64,000 bases of DNA from Tilletiaria anomala UBC 951. Taxonomy: Eukaryota; Basidiomycota; Exobasidiomycetes; Georgefischeriales; Tilletiariaceae. A model generated the notes under the pieces. That model ran no database searches, was not told the origin of the DNA, and worked only from the letters and a program-made list of their open reading frames with translations. The stretch's first letter is position 1. Each line of letters starts with the position of its first letter. A program made the translations under genes and the position numbers. This document shows positions 21,759 to 31,585 of this stretch, one piece after another. The DNA lies in the NCBI RefSeq assembly GCF_000711695.1, contig NW_013547011.1, positions 1-64,000 on the forward strand, written 5' to 3'.

Positions 21759-23000
21759 TTACTTCTTCTTGCCGGCAATACTCTTGCCCCTCCGACTGCA
21801 AAAATAAGGCATACTGAAGTCAGCGTCTCATGCACACAACGCCAAGCACGCCAGAATACTCACCCGGTAGTCTTAGTGTGTTGACCCCTGACCCTGAGTT
21901 GAAGGTAGTGGCGGATACCCCTGTGCGCCCGAATCTTCTTCAACTTCTCGATGTCGTCACGCAGGGCCGAGTCGATGTTGTTGGAAGTGATTTGCGAGGA
22001 CTTGCCAGTGGTGATGTCACGTTGCCTGTTAAGGAACCACTCCGGAATCTTGAACTCTTGCGGGCTTTGAAGGATGTTGACGATGCGCTCGAGCTCGTCC
22101 GAGTTGAGCTCGCCGGCACTGCAAGGATGGTCAAGTAAATCCATGTCAGTGCCAAAATTGCTTCATCGAGCAAGAGCGCACTTGAAAGAGAAGCCTGCGG
22201 GCGCAGGTGAACCGCATGCGGCAGTCCGTGTCTGGATGCCCCTTCCCTCCGCCTTCCTCGGATAATAAATCACCCGAGTGTCATGCTGTTCGCCTGACCC
22301 AGTCCAATACAACCCCAGCCCATTCCATCATTGTAAATCGACCGTCACAATCAGTTCTCTCTCAGTGAGGATTGTCCTGGTCCAAATCGACAGTATCGCT
22401 CCCAACAAATGCCCGCGGGTGATCTGTGTGGGTATCGATGGCGAACAGCTGTCCTACGAGATTCGCTCTTCCACTGCCATTCCCCCTCTTGAGAGGCAGT
22501 CCGCCGTGGTGGAACCATCTGAACGCATGCACCAAGGCGGATTCTAGCTGGCTCGCCTTCGTCGTGCAAATCCATATACCCAGCCTTTTGAATCTTCCTG
22601 TCACTCTACTTCAACTGCGTCCCAGTACCCTCCCAAATTACCAGTTGCAACATCCGAAAATTCTGTAGGCGATCATCCGCTTTGCTCGCAAGACTCCGTG
22701 GGCCAAGGCCAAAGGCTTGTCGTCAGTGGAAAAATTAGACTCACCGCTTGTTCAGATCAATGTCAGCCTTCTTGCAGACGACGTTGGCAAAGCGGCGACC
22801 GACACCCTTGATTTGAGTAAGGGCGTACATGATCTTGACCTTGCCATCAACATTGGTGTTGAGCAGACTGAGGGGCAAAAAGGCGTCAGCAGGAAGAACA
22901 AGAGCCAATAGTAGCATTGCAAAACCTTGCGACTAAGCACACCAACTCACCGCAAGATGTGCGCGAATTGCATAGATGGGTCGGGCGGTACGAGAGCCAT
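21759..23000 (-). CDS. RPS18: 40S ribosomal protein S18 (uS13)
   Basis: Four exons (23000-22951, 22867-22745, 22118-21864, 21795-21759) give 154 residues, the expected size. The protein contains [56 protein letters not shown] and [28 protein letters not shown], all standard uS13 blocks. It sits in the head of the small subunit and contacts the P-site tRNA and 60S bridges. Introns are 83, 626 and 68 bp. The 626-bp middle intron is far longer than any other in the window. I looked for a C/D snoRNA in it on the coding strand and found no matched C and D boxes. Identification is secure. Confidence 0.97.
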
Positions 23001-24814
23001 GATGGGCAATGCTGCTTCTATCCTGCAAGCTAAGGTGGTGAGCTGAGCTGAAGGATTAGATTTAGACTTGATGATGACCTTGATTGAAAGTGACTTTCGT
23101 GCTTCCAAGGCAGCTGGCTGTCGCTCACAGGCGATAGTAGCGGGAAGCAAGCGGCGGTGTGGTGGCATGGCGCCGCGGCGTGGTGGCTAGTATGAATGCG
23201 CAGTTGAGTGCGGTGTCACAGCCAGTGTGAGGGTATGCAGGTGGGCGCAAGGTGTTCTCCGCAGCACCCCAATTCTCCTTCAACTGTTCCGCCCCTGCAG
23301 CGATTGAGCGCCGCGCTCCCACCTATTTAATTCAATCCTTTCTCCTGTTTTTTTACCTTTAATCTCTTTCCCCATTCTTGTGCAGGGGTAGACGCTTGAG
23401 CCAGTGACGTTTCGACGGAGGCCAAGTTATTTGCTTAATCGCAAACAAACTACCATTTTCGTCCTTGTCGCTTTAACGCAACATGGCAATTTTTGGAATC
23501 GCTTTCGTCTCCGTACGACTGGCTGGCTGTGGTCAAAATGACCGTCCAGTAAACACTCATTTTGCCTAACCTGGTGTCCGTGCTTTGTATTATTATTCTT
23601 TGCAATTGCTCCTTGATATTGATGCGTCCGGTTGCCGTTTGCGTACTAGCCGAACCTGAGGCCCAACTTGGCCTATGTTCATTGAATCCGTCGTGAGTAG
23701 ATAGATAGATATACGCCTTAAACAACGTGGTAGTGGCATCGAAGTTTCAACTGTTGGCGATCGTGGCATCGTACGCGACATTTGACGTGATTTGTGGTTA
23801 GGGCATGAGACACACCTTCGATTACTCAAGCCTTGAGACTGATCTTGGGATAATAACAAGCTGGGATTCCAAGTTGTGCGTCTGTTGGCATCCCGCAAAG
23901 GCCGCGAGTTGACCCCTCAGAGGTTCCGGATTAACAAGGTTCCTGTGCGAATCCAATTCCTATCTCGAGGCTCGACATCTGAGCTCTCTCCCTTCAGCTC
24001 TCCCGCATACTCCAAGCAATTATACAGACGCCGAACTCGCATTGGGGATGCATCTTTGATGGCTTTTTTTTCTGAATGATACTTCACAGGTTTCACTTGA
24101 AGATCGCAGCGAAATGACAAGACGTTGTTGGCGTCGACAGGCAACTCCTATGTCGGCCGCCGCGTCTTTGCGTTGCCGGCTGCCATTATAAGTACTGCGG
24201 CGAGTGTGCTCGATTATCTGCAAATCCACTGATGATGACCTACGTACTCGAAAGAGAATCTTCTTTCTGTTCTGCGGCTGCATCCATGAATGAGTTCGTC
24301 CTTACGCGTCAGAACAAGCGAAAGATCGATCAATATGTCAAGAGATCATCAAGAACATCGCCACCTTCGGACGCGCGCCTCTTGTCAGGCTATGCCAGCG
24401 CACAGGGGCTGTAAGCGCTGCCTCCGAACTGGGAGTGCTTTGGAACAGCAAATAGCAGCGAGCGATGATAGACTAGTCCTTTCCCACGAATCAGCGCACC
24501 GGTGTGCCTAACAGACTCCTCACTCTGCAGTGACGAACTCAGACTGGCATTACCAAGCCGAGGGACCGTGCTCACTGGTCAGTCCGCGCGATCTCAAGGG
24601 CTTCATTTCATTTCTGAACGCTTGGTCCTCTGCGGATCGTTCTAAAGCCCAACCAGCAGAACAATATCAGACGCCACTTGGAATCTACTGTATGAGTTGT
24701 TACTGACAGCATCTCATTTCTCTGCAGTATAAGATCTGTGACTGCTTTCTTTCGACTATGCTTAAGAGCAAAGGTTCTTGTCCTCCTTGTTGAGTCCTAG
24801 GAGCATCGTTCGCG
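23001..24814. other. Intergenic region, no gene recognised
   Basis: About 1.8 kb between the divergent RPS18 (-) and HMG-box (+) genes. It contains a short (TAGA)n run near 23699-23712 and CT-rich stretches near 23336-23375 that suit the RPS18 promoter. No conserved protein is seen. Confidence 0.45.
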
Positions 24815-26047
24815 ATGGTTGAGACACGATACGATGGACGATGGCCGTCGCACTCGGCAACGAGCGATAGTGACGCCCCTCCCGCACGGCGGACGCATCG
24901 TTCAACCACAGTCGCTGTGCCTTTGCCGCCAACCTCTCTTGCTCCTGCAGATAGTCACGCCAGCAAGCGCAAAGGAAAAGGAAGTGCAAATAAGAAACGC
25001 GGGGCGGACTCGACATTGCGCAAGCAAAAGTCGGCGACGCGATCTTCAGGAATCAAGATTCCGCGCCCACCAAACGCGTACATCTGCTATCGTTCCGAGC
25101 GACTGCACCAGCATCGCACCGGTCAGCTCTCATCATCTCTTCGGAATGTGCTTTCCGCACGCTCGCTTGTGATTCGTCCATTCCCAGCCGACGTGCCGCC
25201 TCCTGGCAGCCCAAAATACCAGGCCGCACTGTCCAAGGCGCTCGGTCAGATGTGGAAGTCGGAAGACGAACCGATTCGAACCTACTTCTTCGCTGAAAGC
25301 TCTCGGAAAGCGGATGAGCACAGGGCAATGTACCCGGACTACAAGTTCAAACCGACATTGACGCCAAAGGCGAAGCTTGCACGTCTTGCACGCAGAGGTG
25401 CGAAGCTCCCCCAACTCGACGCATCGATGGAAGATTCCGCGAGGCGTAAGGAGGAGGGACCAGAGTCGGCAAGCCGTGAGCGCGTCTCTGCGCGGTACGG
25501 CGTCCATTCAATAACCATAACTGGGGACAAACTTGACGAGAGCCAACAAGTGCGCGGCGTCTACAAGCCCGATAGCGATGAAGATGACGACGTCGACGAG
25601 CGCTGCTTGTCCACTGTCTCCGAAGCTGCCCGGTATGCCGTTAGCTCTCGCCCACCTGTCGACGCCTCCAAAGACCATGGCTCAGATAAGGCAGATGCCG
25701 GCGACTACTCTATCGAACTGGTTGACTATTTCGATGGAGGAACCCACAATCATTATGACGACGGTGATCAGTTTTTGTCCTTTACATCCGTAACGAGTCT
25801 TTCTGCCGGCAAGCCATCAGCTCACGGTCTCGATGACATGTGCAGTGCCTTTGGCTCTGCCGCCCATGCAACCTTCGGCGGGATAGACCCTCGTGCCGTG
25901 TACTTTGGCAAGAGCGATCTCGACTTCAGAAGTGACAGGCACGCGATAAACAACCTACCTCCGGATGCAAGGATTGCAGATGGAATCGACCCTTTCTTCC
26001 TCGGACTTAATGATTTCAGCACTGCACAACCAGCCTGGGGTCGTTGA
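24815..26047 (+). CDS. HMG-box transcription factor
   Basis: The frame is open for 410 codons. An HMG box of the MATA_HMG/Sox type begins IPRPPNAYICYRSERL near residue 80. It continues with LSKALGQMWKSEDEPIR and HRAMYPDYKFKP, the last being the typical end of a fungal box. It would bind and bend DNA in the nucleus. Between helix 1 and helix 2 the read-through protein carries ~22 extra residues. These correspond exactly to 25122-25187, a stretch bounded by GTCAGC and CCCAG, 66 bp long and without a stop. Removing it gives a box of normal spacing and a 388-residue protein, so I think it is an intron. The N-terminal 75 residues are basic and disordered; the C-terminal ~200 are acidic and Ser-rich, a possible activation domain. 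No mating-type neighbours (pheromone or receptor) are visible. Confidence 0.85.
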   Translation: MVETRYDGRWPSHSATSDSDAPPARRTHRSTTVAVPLPPTSLAPADSHASKRKGKGSANKKRGADSTLRKQKSATRSSGIKIPRPPNAYICYRSERLHQHRTGQLSSSLRNVLSARSLVIRPFPADVPPPGSPKYQAALSKALGQMWKSEDEPIRTYFFAESSRKADEHRAMYPDYKFKPTLTPKAKLARLARRGAKLPQLDASMEDSARRKEEGPESASRERVSARYGVHSITITGDKLDESQQVRGVYKPDSDEDDDVDERCLSTVSEAARYAVSSRPPVDASKDHGSDKADAGDYSIELVDYFDGGTHNHYDDGDQFLSFTSVTSLSAGKPSAHGLDDMCSAFGSAAHATFGGIDPRAVYFGKSDLDFRSDRHAINNLPPDARIADGIDPFFLGLNDFSTAQPAWGR

Positions 26048-26336
26048 ATACAACTTTTGATGTGCGCCAAATCTTAATCTCGATGCATTTCGAGGATGCT
26101 CAAGTTTGACTCTTCGACCAGTTCTCCCCCCCCCACCCTTCAGGCTCTGGGCAAATGCAACGCTTTTCTTTAAGGGCACGAGACGACGCCTTCCGCCGTA
26201 ATGCAACCGCTACACTCTTCACACACTTCGGACTACCTCTTTCACTCTTTTGAATCGATTTGCTCTTCTCCATTGGTTCACTTATGTATGTTTCTCCGAC
26301 ATTGGAAATTCCATTTATTCCGGCTATAGTGACCAT

Positions 26337-28707
26337 TCAGGTAGCTGCACGGATGGTATCTAAGGTGGACACCGTGTCTGACGGTGTAGGAAGGCCCTCG
26401 GCAGATGACTCTGCAGCCTCTCGCGACACGTGTCGTTGTGCGCTGACGGAGTCGTGCGCGCTAGTTGGGAACGCCTTACGCAGCGCAGCTCTGTCCACGC
26501 AGAATCCCAATCTGATGGCTGTCCAGAATGTAAAGCTCTTGAGCGAATCCTCGCCGTTAGGCGCCGAACCAGTAGTAGGACCCCCTTGGTCGTCGATACC
26601 CTCGTAACTAAACGTTACGCGCATAGCCACTTCGATGTCGCCAGCGGCTTCCTTGCCCAGCACAGCGTCGAGACCGATCGTGGTCGTGTTTCCCACTTTG
26701 CGGATAATGCCCCCGTTGCGATTGCGTCGCTTTCGACCTTTTTCGCCGCCCAGGCGGCCCTGTTTCCGACCAGCTCCCTCTGCATCACTCAGGTCGTCCT
26801 CGTCTGCTTCATCGAGCAAGTCATCATCATCGTCAAACTCGTCGTCATCGTCATCGTCGTCGGCACCGCTGCGCCGTGAATCTCCGAGCAGCTCCTCTTC
26901 ATCGTCAATGTTCAACATGCTAGACGCTGCAAGTTCGAATTGGGATGTGGTAGGGGCGACTTGCCATGCTGATTGTTCGGTGGAGCTGGCATCTGCGGCG
27001 TTGCCCATGGTATAAGCGGGCTTGACAACGCTGATGCGCACCTTCATCGCATCCTCAAGTGGATTGGAGAACGTGCATTCGAACCTGTAAGTGCGGCCCG
27101 GCTGTAGCCTTTCCGGATCGACGGCTGTAGTAGATCTCGTGCCGAGAATCGAGCTGGTGTCGCCTCTGCCGGAAGAGGTAATAAAGTTTTGTGGACGGCG
27201 CGTTCCATACAAGCCCATCATGCTCATCCGTTTGCCTATCCTGCTGGCCGCATCGTTGCCTCGACCACTAGTTGAAGCGCGCTGCTCATCTCCAGCAGCC
27301 GCTGCCTGCATCGGCGCGACTAGGACCTGTATGGCTGGCAAGAAGTTAACCGCGACCAGCTTGATCTTGAAGCGTGGCGTTGTCGCCTTGACGTCCGGGC
27401 GGATAAGGATGTGCGAGCAATCTGTGCAGCGCTTGGTCAATTTTGTTTTGAGCGGAGCACGTAGAGGTCGCAATTCTCTGCGCAGTTCACAAGAGGTAAG
27501 GCCGTCGATCAAGAGAGCTCCAGGCCCAGATCTTCTCACCTTGTTCGAACAGACTGCTGTGAGCTGGTCGCCCACTTCTGGCCAAGCGTGGTTGTATTGG
27601 CGAAATTTGTATTCTGTGAGAGCCACCGCTCCTTGAAGTCTTCGGCGCGTCCTATCACACCTAGACTATCCGGTTGCGCTGGGTCTCGCCCGCTGTTGTA
27701 GGATGTGACGGTCCTGTAATCGGAAATATCATCGGGCGCAGCGCGTGGTTGGTCAGATTGCTTGTAGCGGTTTGTGCCGAGCATGTATCGCGAATGCGTC
27801 TCAGAAGACAGTATCGGAACATCGCGTAGCAGTTTCGACGACTTGGCCGCGGCAGAGAGGGCTGCTCGTTGACGTGATGAAAGTTCATTCGATGAAGGAT
27901 GGCTCTCGGAAACGCCTTGGGCTTTATAAAAGGTGTCAAAGTGCTGAATCAAGTGCTGCAGCTCCAGAAAATCATAGGACTGCTCGTCCTTTCGTTGTAA
28001 TTGAACTAAAAAGATAAGATCTTGTCAATGAAGCCCGTTTTCTGCATGGTCACACATTTATCTCCTCACGAGAAAGTCCAGATGACCGCTCGAACGTCAT
28101 GCCGATTTCTTTGCTGTCCCAACGACAGAAGCTGCAGCTCATGAAGAAAGGGGCCTCTCCTTGCGCGAGTTTTGGCTGATCTGCGCTATTGTTGGGGACC
28201 ATGCCGACGACTTGCAAGGAGTGCGAGCATGATGGACAAAGGAAACAGCTTCGCGAACAGCTGCAAAGACATGACACAATACATATTTTCAGAATTTGAG
28301 TACAAAGTTCTGATTACCATCCCATCAGCAACCTACCGGTTCCGATCAGCCTTGACATTCGCCGCCTGCGCGTCGAACAAGCAGACCGAGCAGTAGTAGC
28401 TTGACACCTCGGCGGTGGTGCAGCGCTTGCACTTGATCTGGTCGCATTCTTCACAGAAGTAGAGATTCTCCAAGGTGAAGTGCGAATACTGTGCAGCGCG
28501 ATCGTAGCATGGCAGTGGAGGTATCGCGTCTACTACGGTCGTAGCCCGTTTTCCTTGCACAGGTCCGCTCGGTCTTTCAGAAGCTGCTTTGGAAGGTGAA
28601 GCGTCCAGTGACGCCGGTGCCGAAGGTCCTGCTTGCAACGATGGTTCTGCTGATGACAGGTCTGCGGCAAGAGTGCACGGGCAGAAGTAGAGCACCCTTG
28701 GTGCCAT
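26337..28707 (-). CDS. DCTN4: Dynactin subunit 4 (p62)
   Basis: Four exons (28707-28337, 28260-28070, 28005-27540, 27477-26337) give 722 residues. The N-terminal cysteine-rich zinc-binding region reads LYFCEECDQIKCKRC, SYYCSVCLFD and, across the first junction, RCSRSCFLCPSC, as in p62 proteins. A helical segment DEQSYDFLELQHLIQHFD follows. Later blocks are PLRAPLKTKLTKRCTDCSHILIRP, FKIKLVAVNFLP and C-terminal FTFWTAIRLG. p62 belongs to the pointed-end complex of dynactin, the dynein cofactor for microtubule transport and nuclear migration. Introns are 76, 64 and 62 bp. A long acidic Asp/Glu insertion lies in the last exon. The first in-frame ATG precedes APRVLYFCPC; upstream frame has no ATG. 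Confidence 0.93.
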
Positions 28708-29454
28708 TTCGCTCCCAATGCAAGTTGCAGGTGTCCGCACCTCAGCAACTCATTTACCATGGTCTGCATGGGTAATCCTCGGGGTACCAACCACTGTATG
28801 TTGGCGATCGCGTATAACACAATGTGTGTGATATATTAGCCACTGCGCATGAGCGTTGCAGCGCGTTCCGCTCGGGCGGCCAGAGGAGGGCGTCGCGGAC
28901 CCATTTTCACATACCATGCGACGCCCATACCCAGGGCATGTCAGCTTCGTTTGAGCTTGCTTCTATACTATTGTGCTCACCAGGAACTATCTTACATGCA
29001 CCATTTCTGACTGAGTACTCCAATTTCGGTCTCGAAAGAACTCAACACATCTTTAACACGGACTTTCAGGCGAGTGAGAGCTGGAGCAAATGTTGTGCGG
29101 TTGAAATGCTTTAAGACGAGAATATTTGGACAAGACCTGAAGGACAGCCAGATGGATGTTGAAGGCTCGAAGGAAAGAGCAGCTTCGACGACTGATACGT
29201 AAACAATTCGAGGAATATTGTGAGGGCACCGCAGCAATAAGCAATGGGTCCGTAGGAGTGGCTTTCGATACGTCAGTATGTGCCGTGCAGAGGCAAGAGT
29301 TCGTTGTGGAATCGCATCTCCGCCCCATCAGATCCTCGCTCAGGTCCCTGACCAAGGTCGACCACAAGACACGTTCTCTCTTTCTGTGAGCACCCAAGAT
29401 GCCTTCTTTGATTAAGCAACCCAACGCGGCATGCTCGCTATTTTCACTGGTTAC
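28708..29454. other. Intergenic region upstream of dynactin p62
   Basis: No gene is recognised. It contains the dynactin p62 promoter side and short unconserved frames on both strands. Confidence 0.4.
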
Positions 29455-29516
29455 GATTGCCCCCCGCGCCAGGGTCAAGCCCAGGTGGCAATCATTGCTT
29501 GAGCCTGGCGCGAGGG
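29455..29516. other. Long hairpin with possible pseudoknot
   Basis: The arms at 29461-29480 and 29497-29516 pair at 18 of 20 positions around a 16-base loop. The loop contains GGCAATC (29487-29493), which is the exact complement of GATTGCC (29455-29461) just outside the stem. The element could therefore form an H-type pseudoknot or switch between two folds. The strand is unknown. This is far from any recognised gene. Confidence 0.5.
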
Positions 29517-29659
29517 ACCTATCACTTACGATGAGAATGCAGCGATTGATTTTCTGCGTAACGCGGACTATTCATCTGTACATCGGGGGGAATAAGAGGC
29601 AGACGGCTGTCGGTGAATCTCAAGGAGTACCCACAGAGAGGATGCATTGCGGTGGATAT

Positions 29660-29746
29660 GGTGGCAACGCGAAGTGAATCTGGCGCGAAGCTGTTGCCAC
29701 CCGCTCAAGCGGCGAGCACTCCGCGATGAGATTCCTATTCATCGCG
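29660..29746. other. Cluster of three short perfect hairpins
   Basis: GGTGGCAAC (29660-29668) pairs with GTTGCCACC (29693-29701). CCGC-TCAA-GCGG follows at 29701-29712. CGCGATGA (29722-29729) then pairs with TCATCGCG (29739-29746). Three perfect stems in 87 bases in a gene-poor stretch suggest a structured RNA, perhaps part of the same transcript as the hairpin 150 bases upstream. Known RNA families were not recognised. Confidence 0.4.
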
Positions 29747-30680
29747 CGCTCAGTGTCTGCACTCAGAGAGCAAGCAGCTCGACGTGTGTTCACGGCTAGG
29801 GTAAGGTGGTGAAATAGACATGGTGTGCGGATGTGAAAAAGATGGTGCCAACAAGGGGCGTGTACCAGCGAAACTCGAATCCAGGGCACTCCACCAGTTT
29901 TTGACCTCGTCCGCTGCCCAAACTCCGGAGAAAGAGCACCCTTGTAACACTAAGTTCCATCAAAGAGCAGCCAAGACTGTGCTGAGGCATAGGCTCAGTG
30001 TAAATAGGAACACCTGTATGTGATCTTGATTAACAGACAGGAACTGAAGGGAATGACTCAAGGGACAATGTGCAGTCATGGACGTGTGTGGCACAGGCAG
30101 GGTCGTCGGGAGGTGCCGGTTTCCCCAGGACCACCCTTAACGGCGGGGTTGCAGGGCACCTCATCGCGGTTGGGAACTTTCACAGCCCTGGTGGGGATTT
30201 CATGTGGGCAAGTGCCTATTGAATCACAGTCTGCATGTGCTCTGGCCACAGTCGAGTCAAACGTCATATCGCAGTCGCGCCATCACGGCAGTCTTCTTTT
30301 GCAATGCAGTCAAGTGGGTCGCAGTCATGCAATCATAGCACAGAACAGGGCAGCAACTGAGACATGGTGCCCGCCCGGTGCCCGCAAGCGGTTCCGAAAA
30401 CTTTGGTTCTCTCCCATGATTTCTCCCTTTCGCTTCCAGTCCCCTCCATTTGGCTCTGCAAGCACACCTTTCTGAAGTAGACCTTGGAGCCGCGACTATC
30501 TCTGACACCCTCCACCGCAAGGGAAGAGAACGCTGGACTCCTGTTGTGTTGCAGTGTGTTTTCAACGAAAGCAGATCAGAAGCTACAACCCAGGGTCGAT
30601 CACAAACGCAACTCCAGACGCCGCCCTTCCTCGGGGGGACGCTGAACACTACTCATCTGTCCATCCTCCATAGTTATAAG
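29747..30680. other. Intergenic and probable 5' leader of the orphan gene
   Basis: No conserved protein is visible. AGGTGCC near 30113 and GGCACCT near 30156 are inverted, spanning about 50 bases. The right end is inferred to hold the first untranslated exon of the downstream orphan gene. Confidence 0.35.
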
Positions 30681-30869
30681 GTGAGTGCGAATGCGCAGCG
30701 GCTGCCGACTCGGGCTCTTGCTCGCTGCGTTGGGCCGCTTGGACGGAAGGTTTACAGCCTACTCCGCGCAATGGACAGTCCCTAGACGGAGAGTGGCGTT
30801 GCTGACCCCGGCCCCCTTTCAATCTATCTTTGCATCCCTGCAGCAACCCCATCATATTGATACAGAAGG

Positions 30870-31585
30870 ATGACGTGTGCATTACTGTACTCAGATGACT
30901 TTTCCTCAAGCAGCAAGAAGGTGAGTATCGGATCACAAGCTTGGCGCCGAACGGCAAGAGCAGATTTGAACAAAAAATGTTTTCTGACCACGCCGATTCC
31001 TGTTTGCTTTCCTCACCGCCGCCGCCATGCACTCTTATGCTTGGACGACTTCAGGATATTGACCCCCTCGCGCTCTTGCATGACCATGCGCTAGAGTCGG
31101 ACCCAGAGCTGGACATCTCTGTGCTCACGGACGACGAGCTTCTCGACCTGCTCAAAGCAAACAAAGACGGCAGGCCGCTGCAGGGCTGGCTCGGCACGAC
31201 GCTGACGCCCCGCCTGCTTGGCGACGTTTTAGAGCCTTCAAGCAGCTGCAGCAGTAGCAGCGGCGCCGGCCACGGGCCCACGCTTCGCTTACCGGATTCT
31301 CCCGTCAGCGCCAGCTCGTCCTCTTCGTTGTCAGCAGGCAGCATCCTGAGTCTCGACAACGTTCCTTTCTCGCATCCTTTGCATAACAGCAGGGCGTTCC
31401 CAGGGCATACAGTCTACGGTGGCGGAAGCAGCGTTGGACATCCGTCCTATGCGTCTCAGTACGGAGGGAGCAGCTCGATGAGCAGCTACAATGCAAGCCA
31501 AGGGACGGCTGGTACGTCACAGACCAGCCTTGGTAGTCAGAGCTTCAGCAGTAGCTACAATAGCCAACACGATGAGGGATGCTGA
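30870..31585 (+). CDS. Small orphan protein, acidic N-terminus and Ser/Gly/Tyr-rich tail
   Basis: Two exons (30870-30920, 31055-31585) give 193 residues. The first ends AAG|GTGAGT, and the second starts at CTTCAG|GATATTGAC in a frame that keeps a smooth acidic helix-like stretch (DIDPLALLHDHALESDPELD). A likely 5' UTR intron (30681-30843, GTGAGT...CTGCAG) lies just upstream, supporting a real transcript. Residues ~35-70 contain LTDDELLDLLKANKDGRP. The rest is low complexity, Ser-rich then Tyr/Gly/Ser/Gln-rich (SYASQYGGSSSMSSYN), prion-like in character. No family is recognised; a transcriptional or RNA-binding regulator is possible but unproven. An alternative without the first exon would start at the ATG at 30977. 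Confidence 0.5.

Noticed and set aside
24815-26047. HMG-box gene as part of a mating-type locus
   Set aside because: No pheromone, receptor or homeodomain gene is nearby. Neighbours are RPS18 and dynactin p62.
26430-26879. Plus-strand frame over the dynactin p62 exon
   Set aside because: It mirrors the acidic repeat region of the real gene on the opposite strand.
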